Shown here one piece after another: positions 56,948 to 64,000 of a DNA stretch of 64,000 nt; position 1 is the stretch's first letter; each line of letters starts with the position of its first letter. The translations under genes and the position numbers were made by a program. The DNA lies in NCBI GenBank assembly GCA_036379875.1, contig DASVFV010000098.1:21046-85045 (forward strand), written 5' to 3'. Under the pieces are notes generated by a model, which was not told the DNA's origin, ran no database searches, and saw only the letters and a program-made list of their open reading frames with translations. The DNA is from SCGC-AG-212-J23 sp036379875. Lineage in GTDB: Bacteria > Pseudomonadota > Gammaproteobacteria > Burkholderiales > SG8-39.

Positions 56948-57670
56948 ATGGCGGAGAAGAAGAAGGAAGGCCTGGATTTCCTGACGCGGCTGCGCATCCG
57001 CGAGCTGATCCTGATGGGGCTCATCCTGATCAGCGCGGTGACGGCCAACCTGCCGGAAGAGTACGTCGAGGAAACGCTCGGCCTGAACCGCGGCATGCTG
57101 GTCGCGTGCCTCGGCATCGCGGTGATCATCGGCCTGTTCCTGTACCTGAAGACCGGCCTGTTCATCGCGGTGGTGCTGCTGATCGCGGGCGCCAACATGC
57201 CCGACCAGATCGCCGAAGGCCTGAACATCTCGAAGATCCCGATCGTGCTCGCGCTGGTCGCGCTGATCGGCGTGGGCGTGATCAACTACTTCGTCAAGCT
57301 GATCCCCACCGGCCTGGAGCCCAAGCCCAAGGAAAAGAGCGCCGAAGGCATCCGCGCGCTGTTCTACGCCATCGAGAAGAACAACCTGGTGTACGCGCAG
57401 AAGGTGCTGTCGATGAACTTCGACCCGAACCTGCACCACGACAACGGCTACACCCCGCTCGCCTACGCCGCGATGCGCGGCAGCCTGCCGATGATCGAGC
57501 TCCTCCTGAGCAACGGCGCCAACCCGCTGCAGACCACCAAGGACGGCGACAGCGCGGTCGAGCTCGCGCTGCGCTTCGGCCACGCGGAGGTCGCCGACAC
57601 GCTGAAGCAGGCGCGCCGCGCCGCCGCCGCGCCGGAACAAGCCCCCGCGACGGTTGCCGCCGGTAGTTAA
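56948..57670 (+). CDS. Membrane protein with C-terminal ankyrin repeats
   Basis: The 240-residue protein has three N-terminal hydrophobic segments (about 19-34, 49-85 and 97-115). Ankyrin repeats occupy about 128-220: AEGIRALFYAIEKNNLVYAQ, GYTPLAYAAMRGSLPMIELL, LLSNGANPLQTTKDGDSAVE and LALRFGHAEVADTLKQA. The topology suggests a cytoplasmic or periplasmic ankyrin platform. Two further helical repeats are degenerate. It lies upstream of the ribonucleotide reductase, which is followed by another ankyrin gene. GGGGAG precedes the ATG. Confidence 0.78.
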   Translation: MAEKKKEGLDFLTRLRIRELILMGLILISAVTANLPEEYVEETLGLNRGMLVACLGIAVIIGLFLYLKTGLFIAVVLLIAGANMPDQIAEGLNISKIPIVLALVALIGVGVINYFVKLIPTGLEPKPKEKSAEGIRALFYAIEKNNLVYAQKVLSMNFDPNLHHDNGYTPLAYAAMRGSLPMIELLLSNGANPLQTTKDGDSAVELALRFGHAEVADTLKQARRAAAAPEQAPATVAAGS

Positions 57671-57721
57671 AATCGCTTGTTTTTGAAGAGTTTCGCGCCG
57701 GCCCGGCCCCGTGCCGCGCCG

Positions 57722-57741
57722 GACTGTATACTTTTACAGTA
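57722..57741 (+). promoter_or_regulatory. LexA-box-like palindrome abutting the ribonucleotide reductase start
   Basis: GACTGTATACTTTTACAGTA is 16 of 20 identical to the E. coli SOS consensus TACTGTATATATATACAGTA and keeps the invariant CTGT-N8-ACAG core (57724-57739). It ends one base before ATG 57742. It also contains TATACT, a good -10 hexamer, so a repressor bound here would cover the promoter or start region. No lexA gene is in the window. Confidence 0.65.
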
Positions 57742-60564
57742 ATGGAAATCCAGCTCCCCTCCCCGGTCTCCGAACAGGAGATCAGCCGCGACACGCTGCT
57801 CGAGAAGTACGCCAAGGGCAGCGAGCAGACCGTCACCGAAGTGCGCCGCCGCGTGGCGCGCGCGCTCGCGCAGGTCGAGCGCGACAGCGAGCGCGCGCAG
57901 TGGGAGCGGCGCTTCCTGCAGGCCCAGGAAGACGGCTTCATCCCCGCGGGGCGCATCAATTCCGCGGCCGGGGTGCAGCTGCAGGCCACGCTCATCAACT
58001 GCTTCGTGCAGCCGGTGGGCGACTCGATCTCGGAGGTGGTGGACGGCCGGCCGGGCATCTACACCGCGCTGCAGGAAGCCGCCGAGACCATGCGCCGCGG
58101 CGGCGGCGTGGGCTACGACTTCTCCTCGATCCGCCCCAAGGGCGCCGAAGTGAAAGGCACGCAGTCGCGCGCGAGCGGCCCGCTCTCCTACATGCGCGTG
58201 TTCGACCGCTCGTGCGAGACCGTCGAATCCGCCGGCGCGCGCCGCGGCGCGCAGATGGGCGTGCTGCGCTGCGACCACCCGGACATCGAAGACTTCATCC
58301 GCGCCAAGGACCACGGCGACCTCGCGAACTTCAACATCTCGGTCGGCGTGACCGATGAGTTCATGCGCGCGGTGGAGAACGACTGCGAGGTCGAGCTGGT
58401 GCACAAGGCCAAGCCCTCGGGCAAGGAGGCGCGCCAGCGCGAGGACGGCCAATGGATCTACAGGACGGTTCGCGCGCGCGAGCTGTGGGACCGGATCATG
58501 CGCTCGACCTACGACCACGCCGAGCCCGGCATCCTGTTCCTCGATCGCATCAACATCGACAACAACCTGCGCTACTGCGAGAGCATCGAGGCGACCAATC
58601 CATGCGCCGAGCAGCCGCTGCCGCCCTACGGCTGCTGCTGCCTCGGGTCGGTCGATCTCACGCGCTTCGTGAAGGAGCCTTTTTCGGAAAAGGCTGCGTT
58701 CGATTTCGACCATTTCGGCAAGGTCGTGGCGGTGTCGATCCGCATGCTCGACAACGTGCTCGACGTGACCGCATGGCCGCTCGAGCAGCAGCGCCAGGAA
58801 GCCATGGCGAAGCGGCGCGTCGGGCTCGGCTTCACCGGCCTGGGCGACGCGCTCATCATGCTGCGCCTGCGCTACGACAGCGCCGAGGCGCGCGCCATGG
58901 CGGCGCGCATCTCGGAGGCGATGCGCGACCACGCCTACCGCGCATCCGCCGACCTCGCGAAGGAGCGCGGCGCGTTTCCCCTCTTCAACGCCGACCTTTA
59001 TCTTTCCGGGACGAGCTTTGCCACTCGCCTGCCGGAAGGCTTGAAGGACCTGATCCGCAAGAACGGCTTGCGCAACTCCCACCTTCTGTCGATCGCGCCC
59101 ACCGGCACGATCAGCCTGGCGTTCGCCGACAACGCGTCGAACGGCATCGAGCCGCCGTTCTCGTGGACCTACACGCGGCGCAAGCGCGTCGACGACGGCT
59201 GGCAGGAATATTCGGTCGAAGATCACGCGTATCGCCGCTATCGCTCGATGGGCGGCGACATGAATGCGCTGCCGCCCTACTTCGTGACCGCACTGGAGCT
59301 TTCCGCGCGCGCACACCAGGAAATGGTCGCCGCGGTCGCGCCGTTCATCGACACCAGCATCTCGAAGACGGTGAACGTGCCGGAGGACTATCCGTACGGC
59401 GAGTTCCAGGACCTTTACTTCCTCGCGTGGAAGTCGGGCCTGAAGGGGCTCGCCACCTATCGACCGAACAAGGTTCTGGGTTCTGTCTTAAGCGTCAGCG
59501 CGCCCCAGGATTTCGCGCAGGACGACGTCAATCGCAGGATCTCGGTCAAGAGCGTGCCGGCACCCGTCCTCGCTTCCTTGCGCTGGCCCGGGCGCCCGGA
59601 CCTGTCGGCGGGCAACCCGGCGTGGACCTACATGATCGAGCACCCGCAGTACCGCTTCGCGGTATTCGTGGGCCACGTGGAGAACGGGCGCGCGCACCCG
59701 TTCGAGGTCTGGGTGAACGGCAGCGAGCAGCCGCGCGGCCTGGGCGCGCTCGCCAAGACGCTGTCCATGGACATGCGCGCCGACGACCGCGAGTGGCTGA
59801 AGCTCAAGCTCGACACGCTGGCGAAGAGCGGCGGCGACGAGCCCTTCGAGATGCCGTTCCCGCCCAAGGGCGAGAAGAAGCTCATGCCTTCGGTGGTTTC
59901 CGCGTTCGCGCAGATCGTGCGTTGGCGTGTCGAGCAGCTTCAATCGGGTTTGGAACAAGATTTCTCTCTCTCCAGCGAGCAGGCGTCATCTCCGGTCCTC
60001 GACGCGATGTTCGCGCTCAAGGAGCCGAAGACCGGCACCGACGGGACGATGTCGTGGACGGTGGACGTGCTCAACCCGCGCACCGGCGACGACTTCGTGC
60101 TCGGGCTGAAAGAGATCACCCTGCCCGACGGGATCACGCGGCCCTACTCGGTATGGCTGTCGGGCGAGTACCCGCGCACGCTCGACGGGCTGTGCAAGAT
60201 CCTGTCTTTGGACATGCGCGTGCTCGATCCGGCCTGGGTCGGCATGAAGCTGAAGAAGCTGCTGGAATTCCCCGAGCCGCTCGGCGACTTCATGGCGTTC
60301 GTGCCGGGCAGCCGCAAGCAGCAGACCTTCCCTTCGACGGTGTCGTACCTCGCGCGGCTCATCCTGCACCGCTACGCGATGCTCGGCATCCTCGACGACG
60401 TGGGCGGCGCCAGGCAGTCGATGGGCATCCTCGAGAAACCCGCCGAGAAGTCCAACCCGGTCATGGCCGGCGCCAAGTGCCCGGACTGCGGGAACAAGAC
60501 GCTGATCCGCAAGGACGGCTGCGACTACTGCACGGCGTGCGGGTATGTGGGGGTCTGTGGTTAG
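57742..60564 (+). CDS. nrdJ: Adenosylcobalamin-dependent (class II) ribonucleoside-diphosphate reductase
   Basis: The 940-residue protein has the class II catalytic barrel. Redox and active-site cysteines lie in TLINCFVQPVGD (about 73-84) and TNPCAEQPLPPYGCCCLGSV (about 285-304). The body includes GLGFTGLGDALIMLRLR and LLSIAPTGTISLAFADNASN. Two TSCPD-type segments follow (IEHPQYRFAVFVGHVENGRA, EVWVNGSEQPRGLG; then TVDVLNPRTGDDFVLGL). A C-terminal four-Cys zinc ribbon carries CPDCGNKTLIRKDGCDYCTA. It makes deoxynucleotides without oxygen dependence. No cobalamin riboswitch is visible; regulation looks LexA-type. There is no ordinary ribosome site. Confidence 0.9.
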   Translation: MEIQLPSPVSEQEISRDTLLEKYAKGSEQTVTEVRRRVARALAQVERDSERAQWERRFLQAQEDGFIPAGRINSAAGVQLQATLINCFVQPVGDSISEVVDGRPGIYTALQEAAETMRRGGGVGYDFSSIRPKGAEVKGTQSRASGPLSYMRVFDRSCETVESAGARRGAQMGVLRCDHPDIEDFIRAKDHGDLANFNISVGVTDEFMRAVENDCEVELVHKAKPSGKEARQREDGQWIYRTVRARELWDRIMRSTYDHAEPGILFLDRINIDNNLRYCESIEATNPCAEQPLPPYGCCCLGSVDLTRFVKEPFSEKAAFDFDHFGKVVAVSIRMLDNVLDVTAWPLEQQRQEAMAKRRVGLGFTGLGDALIMLRLRYDSAEARAMAARISEAMRDHAYRASADLAKERGAFPLFNADLYLSGTSFATRLPEGLKDLIRKNGLRNSHLLSIAPTGTISLAFADNASNGIEPPFSWTYTRRKRVDDGWQEYSVEDHAYRRYRSMGGDMNALPPYFVTALELSARAHQEMVAAVAPFIDTSISKTVNVPEDYPYGEFQDLYFLAWKSGLKGLATYRPNKVLGSVLSVSAPQDFAQDDVNRRISVKSVPAPVLASLRWPGRPDLSAGNPAWTYMIEHPQYRFAVFVGHVENGRAHPFEVWVNGSEQPRGLGALAKTLSMDMRADDREWLKLKLDTLAKSGGDEPFEMPFPPKGEKKLMPSVVSAFAQIVRWRVEQLQSGLEQDFSLSSEQASSPVLDAMFALKEPKTGTDGTMSWTVDVLNPRTGDDFVLGLKEITLPDGITRPYSVWLSGEYPRTLDGLCKILSLDMRVLDPAWVGMKLKKLLEFPEPLGDFMAFVPGSRKQQTFPSTVSYLARLILHRYAMLGILDDVGGARQSMGILEKPAEKSNPVMAGAKCPDCGNKTLIRKDGCDYCTACGYVGVCG

Positions 60565-61225
60565 GCGCGCCGCATTCATGGCCGCCGCGCTCGCGCTCGC
60601 CGCGGCGGCGCTCGCGCAGGAGCTGCCCAAGCCTTCCGCGCTCACGCAGAAAGAGCTGGACGCGAAGCAGATCAGCTACAACGACTGGCTGTTCTTCCAC
60701 GGCATCCGGTCGGGCAATCTGGACTGGGTCAACGCGGCATTCAAGGCCGGCGCCGACATCCACAAATCGCGCAACCCGATCGGCGAGCTGCCGCCGCTCA
60801 TGGTGGCGGTCTCGACCCCGGCGGCGAAGCGGGAAATCGTCGAGCTGCTGATCCAGCGCGGCGCCGACGTGAACCAGCGCTGGACGCCGCGATCAGGCGG
60901 CCAGGGCGGCGGCTTCTTCCCGCTCTACCAGGCGGCGCGCAACAGCAACTCCGAGATCGTCGAGCTGCTGATCCAGCGCGGCGCGGACGTAAAGGCGCGT
61001 ACCGCCAACGGAAATACCGCGCTCCACAACACTTTCGACGCCGACATCGGGCGCGTGCTGCTGCGCCACGGCGCCGAGGTCAACGCGCGCAACAAGATGG
61101 GCCAGTCGCCCCTTGGGGTCGCCAAGCGGGCGATCTCGATGCTCGACCGGGAGCCCAACCCGGAGCTGCGCCCCAAGGTCGTCGCTTATCAGGCATTCCT
61201 GCGCTCGCAGGGCGCCGTCGAATAA
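60545..61225 (+). CDS. Secreted ankyrin-repeat protein
   Basis: The 226-residue protein has a signal peptide (about 1-24, after MWGSVVRRAAFMAAALAL). Five to six ankyrin-like units run from about 45 to 205: DWLFFHGIRSGNLDWVNAAF, EIVELLIQRGADVNQRW, EIVELLIQRGADVKARTANG, NTALHNTFDADIGRVLLRHG and AEVNARNKMGQSPLGVAKRA. Two units share nearly identical DNA 120 bp apart, so the array recently expanded or was homogenised. ATG 60545 overlaps the end of the reductase gene by 20 nt. Export of an ankyrin protein is unusual and suggests periplasmic protein binding. Confidence 0.78.
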   Translation: MWGSVVRRAAFMAAALALAAAALAQELPKPSALTQKELDAKQISYNDWLFFHGIRSGNLDWVNAAFKAGADIHKSRNPIGELPPLMVAVSTPAAKREIVELLIQRGADVNQRWTPRSGGQGGGFFPLYQAARNSNSEIVELLIQRGADVKARTANGNTALHNTFDADIGRVLLRHGAEVNARNKMGQSPLGVAKRAISMLDREPNPELRPKVVAYQAFLRSQGAVE

Positions 61226-61232
61226 ATATTTA

Positions 61233-61249
61233 CGCCACCTTTGGTGGCG
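61233..61249. promoter_or_regulatory. Short perfect hairpin CGCCACC-TTT-GGTGGCG
   Basis: A 7-bp perfect stem with a TTT loop lies between the ankyrin stop and the response-regulator start. It has no following T-run, so it is not a standard terminator; pausing or mRNA stabilisation would fit. The AT-rich TAAATATT lies just upstream. Confidence 0.45.
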
Positions 61250-61270
61250 CATCGGGGAAAATTCGCCGCA

Positions 61271-62044
61271 ATGCCGCTGGTCTACTCGCTAACCGAGCTC
61301 GGTCAGGACACCCTGACTACCGACTCCGTCAAGTCCAACCTGCCGCAGGACTACCGCCGCCTGCTCGCCATGATCGAGGTCGGCGGGCACATCGAGGTGC
61401 TGCGCGGCCGGCTGCGCCGCTTCCCCGACCGCCTGATCGACGAGTGGCTGCAGGAGCTGCAGCAGCTCAAGATGATCGATGCGCACGAGGCGGGCGACCT
61501 CGACGCCATCACCTTCACCGGCGCGCGCCTGCCGCTGCAGCCGCCGCTCACCGACGACGACCGCAAGCGCCTCGCCAAGGCCACCGTGGTCGGCGGCGCC
61601 ACGCTGCTGCGCTCGGGCTCGTTCCTCGCCGCCGACCGGGTCGCCAACCTGCCGCGGCTGGGCAAGCCGCCCTCCGACACCGTGATCCTGCTGGTCGAGG
61701 ACGACCCCGACCAGGCCGCGCTCGGCGAGCTGCGCATCCAGATGGCGGGCTACCAGGTGCGCACCGTCGATCGCGCCAAGGCGCTTTCGCGCTACCTGCG
61801 CGAGGAAGCGCGCCCCGACCTGCTGCTGCTCGACGTGATGCTGCCCGACGGCAACGGCTTCGACATCCTCGCCCAGCTGCGCGGCCGGCCGGAGTTCTCC
61901 ACCCTGCCGATCGTCATGCTGACCGTGAAGGCGGAGCTCGTGCACATCCGCAACGGCCTCGCGCTCGGCGCCGACGGCTACATCACCAAGCCCTACAGCA
62001 AGACCCAGCTGGCCGAGGTAATCGGCCACGTGCTGAAGAATTAG
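61271..62044 (+). CDS. Response regulator with an unfamiliar N-terminal domain (copy 1)
   Basis: The 257-residue protein has a C-terminal receiver domain (about 137-257: LLVEDDPDQAAL with the acidic pair, DLLLLDVMLPDGNGF with phospho-Asp, YITKPYSKTQLAEV with Lys). The N-terminal 130 residues contain VLRGRLRRFPDRLIDEWLQE and ATLLRSGSFLAADRVANLP. This N-terminal part looks like a helical, possibly winged-helix module; I do not recognise it. It may be an output or interaction domain placed before, not after, the receiver. The second copy at 63396 is closely similar at DNA level. No kinase gene is adjacent. Confidence 0.8.
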   Translation: MPLVYSLTELGQDTLTTDSVKSNLPQDYRRLLAMIEVGGHIEVLRGRLRRFPDRLIDEWLQELQQLKMIDAHEAGDLDAITFTGARLPLQPPLTDDDRKRLAKATVVGGATLLRSGSFLAADRVANLPRLGKPPSDTVILLVEDDPDQAALGELRIQMAGYQVRTVDRAKALSRYLREEARPDLLLLDVMLPDGNGFDILAQLRGRPEFSTLPIVMLTVKAELVHIRNGLALGADGYITKPYSKTQLAEVIGHVLKN

Positions 62045-62733
62045 GGTAGATCGAAGAGCAGGACTTCGGCGCCCGCGCCGTTTTCCAGCTCGAGCACGGC
62101 GTCCTCGGTCTTCAGCGCGTCGCCCGCCGCCAGCTCGTGGCCGTTCACGGTGATGCGGCCGCGCGCCACGTGCACGTAAGCGCGCTCGTTCTTCAGGTCG
62201 TAGCTCGCGTTCTCCCGGCCGTCGAACAGCCCCGCGTACACCAGCGCGTCCTGGTGGATCTTCACCGAGCCGTCGCGCCCGTCGGGCGAGGCGATCAAAC
62301 GCAGGCGGCCGCGCTTGTCCTCGGGCCTGAAGTGCTTCTGCTCGTAGGACGGCGCGATGCCCGCCACCTTCGGCTCGATCCAGATCTGCAGGAAGTGCGT
62401 GACGCCGGCCTTCTCATGGTTGAACTCGCTGTGCCGCACGCCGCTGCCCGCCGACATGCGCTGCACGTCCCCCGGCACGATGGTCGAGCCGTTGCCCATC
62501 GAGTCCTGGTGTCCGAGCGAGCCTTCCAGCACGTAGCTGATGATCTCCATGTCGCGGTGGCCGTGCGTGCCGAAGCCCTTGCCGGGCTGCACGCGGTCCT
62601 CGTTGATGACGCGCAGTGGGCCGAAGCCCATGTGGCGCGGATCGTAGTAATCGGCGAACGAGAAGCTGTGGTACGAGTCGAGCCAGCCGTGGTCGGCGTG
62701 GCCGCGCTCGGCGGAGCGGCGCAATTCGGTCAT
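62041..62733 (-). CDS. Pirin family protein
   Basis: The 230-residue protein has the pirin cupin pair. Residues HSFSFADYYDPRHMGFGPLR and GFGTHGHRDMEIISYVLEGS supply metal-type His. SGVRHSEFNHEKAGVTHFLQ gives the third and fourth ligands (His and Glu/His). Bacterial pirins can have quercetinase activity. It is convergent with copy 1 of the response regulator by 4 bp and divergent from the FMN reductase, with a 45-bp promoter region between. Confidence 0.9.
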   Translation of the reverse strand: MTELRRSAERGHADHGWLDSYHSFSFADYYDPRHMGFGPLRVINEDRVQPGKGFGTHGHRDMEIISYVLEGSLGHQDSMGNGSTIVPGDVQRMSAGSGVRHSEFNHEKAGVTHFLQIWIEPKVAGIAPSYEQKHFRPEDKRGRLRLIASPDGRDGSVKIHQDALVYAGLFDGRENASYDLKNERAYVHVARGRITVNGHELAAGDALKTEDAVLELENGAGAEVLLFDLP

Positions 62734-62778
62734 GGCATGTTTCTCGCTGGAGGGTTTGCTTCCATATGGAGGCAGACC

Positions 62779-63354
62779 ATGGCGGATCAACTGAAGATTC
62801 TCGGCATCGCCGGGAGCCTGCGCAAGGCTTCCTATAACCGCGGCGCGCTGCGCGCCGCCCAGCAGCTCTGCCCGGAGGGCGCGAAGATCGAGGTGTTCGA
62901 GCTCGACGGCATCCCCCCGTTCAACCAGGATGAAGAGAAGAATCCCCCGCAGAAAGTCATCGAATTCAAGCAAAAAATCAGGTCCGCCGACGCCATCCTG
63001 TTCGTCACCCCGGAGTACAACTACGGCCTGCCCGGCGTGCTGAAGAACGCGATCGACTGGGCCTCGCGGCCCTACGGCGACAACGCCTGGAACGGCAAGC
63101 CGTGCGCGCTGATGAGCGCGGCGATGAGCATGGGCGGCGGGATCCGCGCCCAGTACCAGCTGCGCCAGTCGTTCGTGTTCCTCAACATGGACGCGGTGGT
63201 GCAGCCCGAGGTGGCGATCAACAACGTCGGCGAGCGCTTCGACGAGCAAAGCAACCTGAAGGACGAGACCTCGAAGAAGCTGATCGCGCAGCTTTTGCAG
63301 AACCTGGTGCAGAAAGTCCGCTCGTCGCGTCCCGCGCTCAGGGCGGCCGCGTAG
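62779..63354 (+). CDS. NADPH-dependent FMN reductase (ChrR/YieF-like)
   Basis: The 191-residue protein has the flavodoxin-like fold: LGIAGSLRKASYNRGALRAA (FMN phosphate loop), LFVTPEYNYGLPGVLKNAID (isoalloxazine loop) and the tetramer helix GIRAQYQLRQSFVFLNMDAV. Family members reduce quinones, chromate and azo dyes. GGAGG lies 7 nt upstream of ATG 62779; the very long open frame from 62137 is antisense to the pirin. It is divergent from pirin, so both may answer oxidative stress. Confidence 0.88.
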   Translation: MADQLKILGIAGSLRKASYNRGALRAAQQLCPEGAKIEVFELDGIPPFNQDEEKNPPQKVIEFKQKIRSADAILFVTPEYNYGLPGVLKNAIDWASRPYGDNAWNGKPCALMSAAMSMGGGIRAQYQLRQSFVFLNMDAVVQPEVAINNVGERFDEQSNLKDETSKKLIAQLLQNLVQKVRSSRPALRAAA

Positions 63355-63395
63355 CGGGATTGGCCACAAGGCTGACGAGTGCGACAATTCGATAA

Positions 63396-64000
63396 ATGGA
63401 TACGGCCCTCGTGTACAGCCTCACCGAGGCCGGAAAGGAAGCCATCAGCGGCAAGGACAGCGACGCGACGCTGCTGCCGCTCGAATTCCGGCGCCTTCTC
63501 GGGCTGATCGACCTCGAAGGGCATGTCGAGGTGCTGCGCGGGCGGCTGCGCCGCTTCCCGGACCGCCTGATCGACGAGTGGCTGCGCGAGCTCGCCGACC
63601 TCAAGCTGATCGCGCCCGGCGCCGGCACCACGCTCGAGGACGTCACCTTTTCCGGCCTGCCGGTGCCGCTCATGCCGCCGATCCCGGACGAAGACCGGCT
63701 GCGCCTCGCCAAGACCACCGTGATCGCGGGCGCGACGCTGCTGCGCTCGGGCTCGTTCATCTCCGACGAGCGCGTCGCCAACCTGCCGCCGGTCGACAAG
63801 GCGGCGGCCGAGACCGTGATCCTGGTGGTCGAGGACGACCCGGACCAGCTCGCGCTCGCCGAGCTGCGCCTGGGCATGGCGGGCTACCAGGTGCGCAGCG
63901 TCGATCGCGCCAAGGCGCTGTCGCGCAGCCTGCGCGAGGACGCGCGCCCCGACCTGCTGCTGCTCGACGTGATGCTGCCCGACGGCAACGGCTTCGACAT
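63396..64000 (+). CDS. Response regulator with the same N-terminal domain (copy 2, cut by window end)
   Basis: About 201 residues are present. The N-terminal domain matches copy 1 closely (VEVLRGRLRRFPDRLIDEWL; ATLLRSGSFISDERVANLP), as does the receiver start (ILVVEDDPDQLALAELRL, VRSVDRAKALSRSLRED and DLLLLDVMLPDGNGFDI). The protein continues past 64000. ATG 63396 gives MDTALVYSLTEAGKEAI, aligned with copy 1's MPLVYSLTELGQDTL. It lies 41 bp after the FMN reductase stop. Confidence 0.8.
   Translation, partial: MDTALVYSLTEAGKEAISGKDSDATLLPLEFRRLLGLIDLEGHVEVLRGRLRRFPDRLIDEWLRELADLKLIAPGAGTTLEDVTFSGLPVPLMPPIPDEDRLRLAKTTVIAGATLLRSGSFISDERVANLPPVDKAAAETVILVVEDDPDQLALAELRLGMAGYQVRSVDRAKALSRSLREDARPDLLLLDVMLPDGNGFD

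Noticed and set aside
57670..57741. Cobalamin riboswitch in front of the B12-dependent reductase
   Set aside because: The gap is about 70 bp, far shorter than the riboswitch, and no B12-box-like sequence is visible.

Overview
The window is about 64 kb of very GC-rich DNA (roughly two thirds G+C by eye), densely coding, with no gap above about 210 bp between genes. I found no rRNA, tRNA, CRISPR array, transposase or integrase. The gene content points to a betaproteobacterium, probably an uncultured or environmental Burkholderiales-like lineage. The pointers are a Bug/TctC solute receptor, an EpsL-type exopolysaccharide barrel protein, a GlrK/GlrR-like sensor and regulator, a LivKHMGF importer, DUF4398 and OmpA-like lipoproteins, and GreB. 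The assignment rests on family distribution, not on a marker gene.

Layout. 0-2 kb: tail of a Gfo/Idh/MocA oxidoreductase, a BON-domain secreted protein and two DUF4383 membrane paralogs. 2-7.7 kb: a MetE-like protein divergent from a complete branched-chain amino acid type ABC importer whose livG has no ordinary start codon. 7.7-13.7 kb: envelope and unknown proteins, a GNAT-membrane fusion, a methyltransferase, an amidohydrolase and an EamA exporter. 13.6-24 kb: MlaC, a GlrR/GlrK-like two-component pair, then a partial exopolysaccharide region. That region holds a serine acetyltransferase fusion, an EpsG-like protein with a degenerate P-loop, EpsL, ManC, a half-length glycosyltransferase, a small basic protein, an APH-fold protein and an EF-hand protein. 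Two consensus sigma-54 (-24/-12) promoters lie here, one with a TGTC-N10-GACA palindrome upstream, so the adjacent sigma-54 activator may control the locus.

24-30 kb: small catabolic genes (LigJ-like 4-oxalomesaconate hydratase, PanB-like protein, alpha/beta hydrolase with a Cys nucleophile, DUF1080, zinc alcohol dehydrogenase, Bug receptor). 30.2-39.2 kb: ten overlapping or abutting plus-strand genes (cupin, RidA, methyltransferase, large DUF748 protein, cupin, solute-binding-like protein, glutaredoxin-DinB fusion, methyltransferase, holin-like protein, App1-like phosphatase). 39-43.5 kb: a PAS-GGDEF-EAL protein behind a GspE/PilB-type ATPase. 43.5-51 kb: envelope-stress genes (DegP/DegQ protease, OmpA-like and DUF4398 lipoproteins, a stand-alone PDZ lipoprotein, PRC-barrel, DUF1499, UMF1 transporter). 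51-57.7 kb: peroxiredoxin, a Cys-rich secreted protein, AzlCD, an M16 peptidase, MscL, GreB and an ankyrin membrane protein.

57.7-64 kb: an adenosylcobalamin-dependent ribonucleotide reductase with a LexA-box-like palindrome directly before its start codon, a secreted ankyrin protein, two paralogous response regulators sharing an unfamiliar N-terminal domain (the second cut by the window end), a pirin and an FMN reductase. Three copies of a 74-76 bp palindromic element sit just downstream of stop codons and suggest a genome-wide REP-like family. Starts were chosen by Shine-Dalgarno spacing, family N-termini and overlap with neighbours; where these disagree the entry says so.
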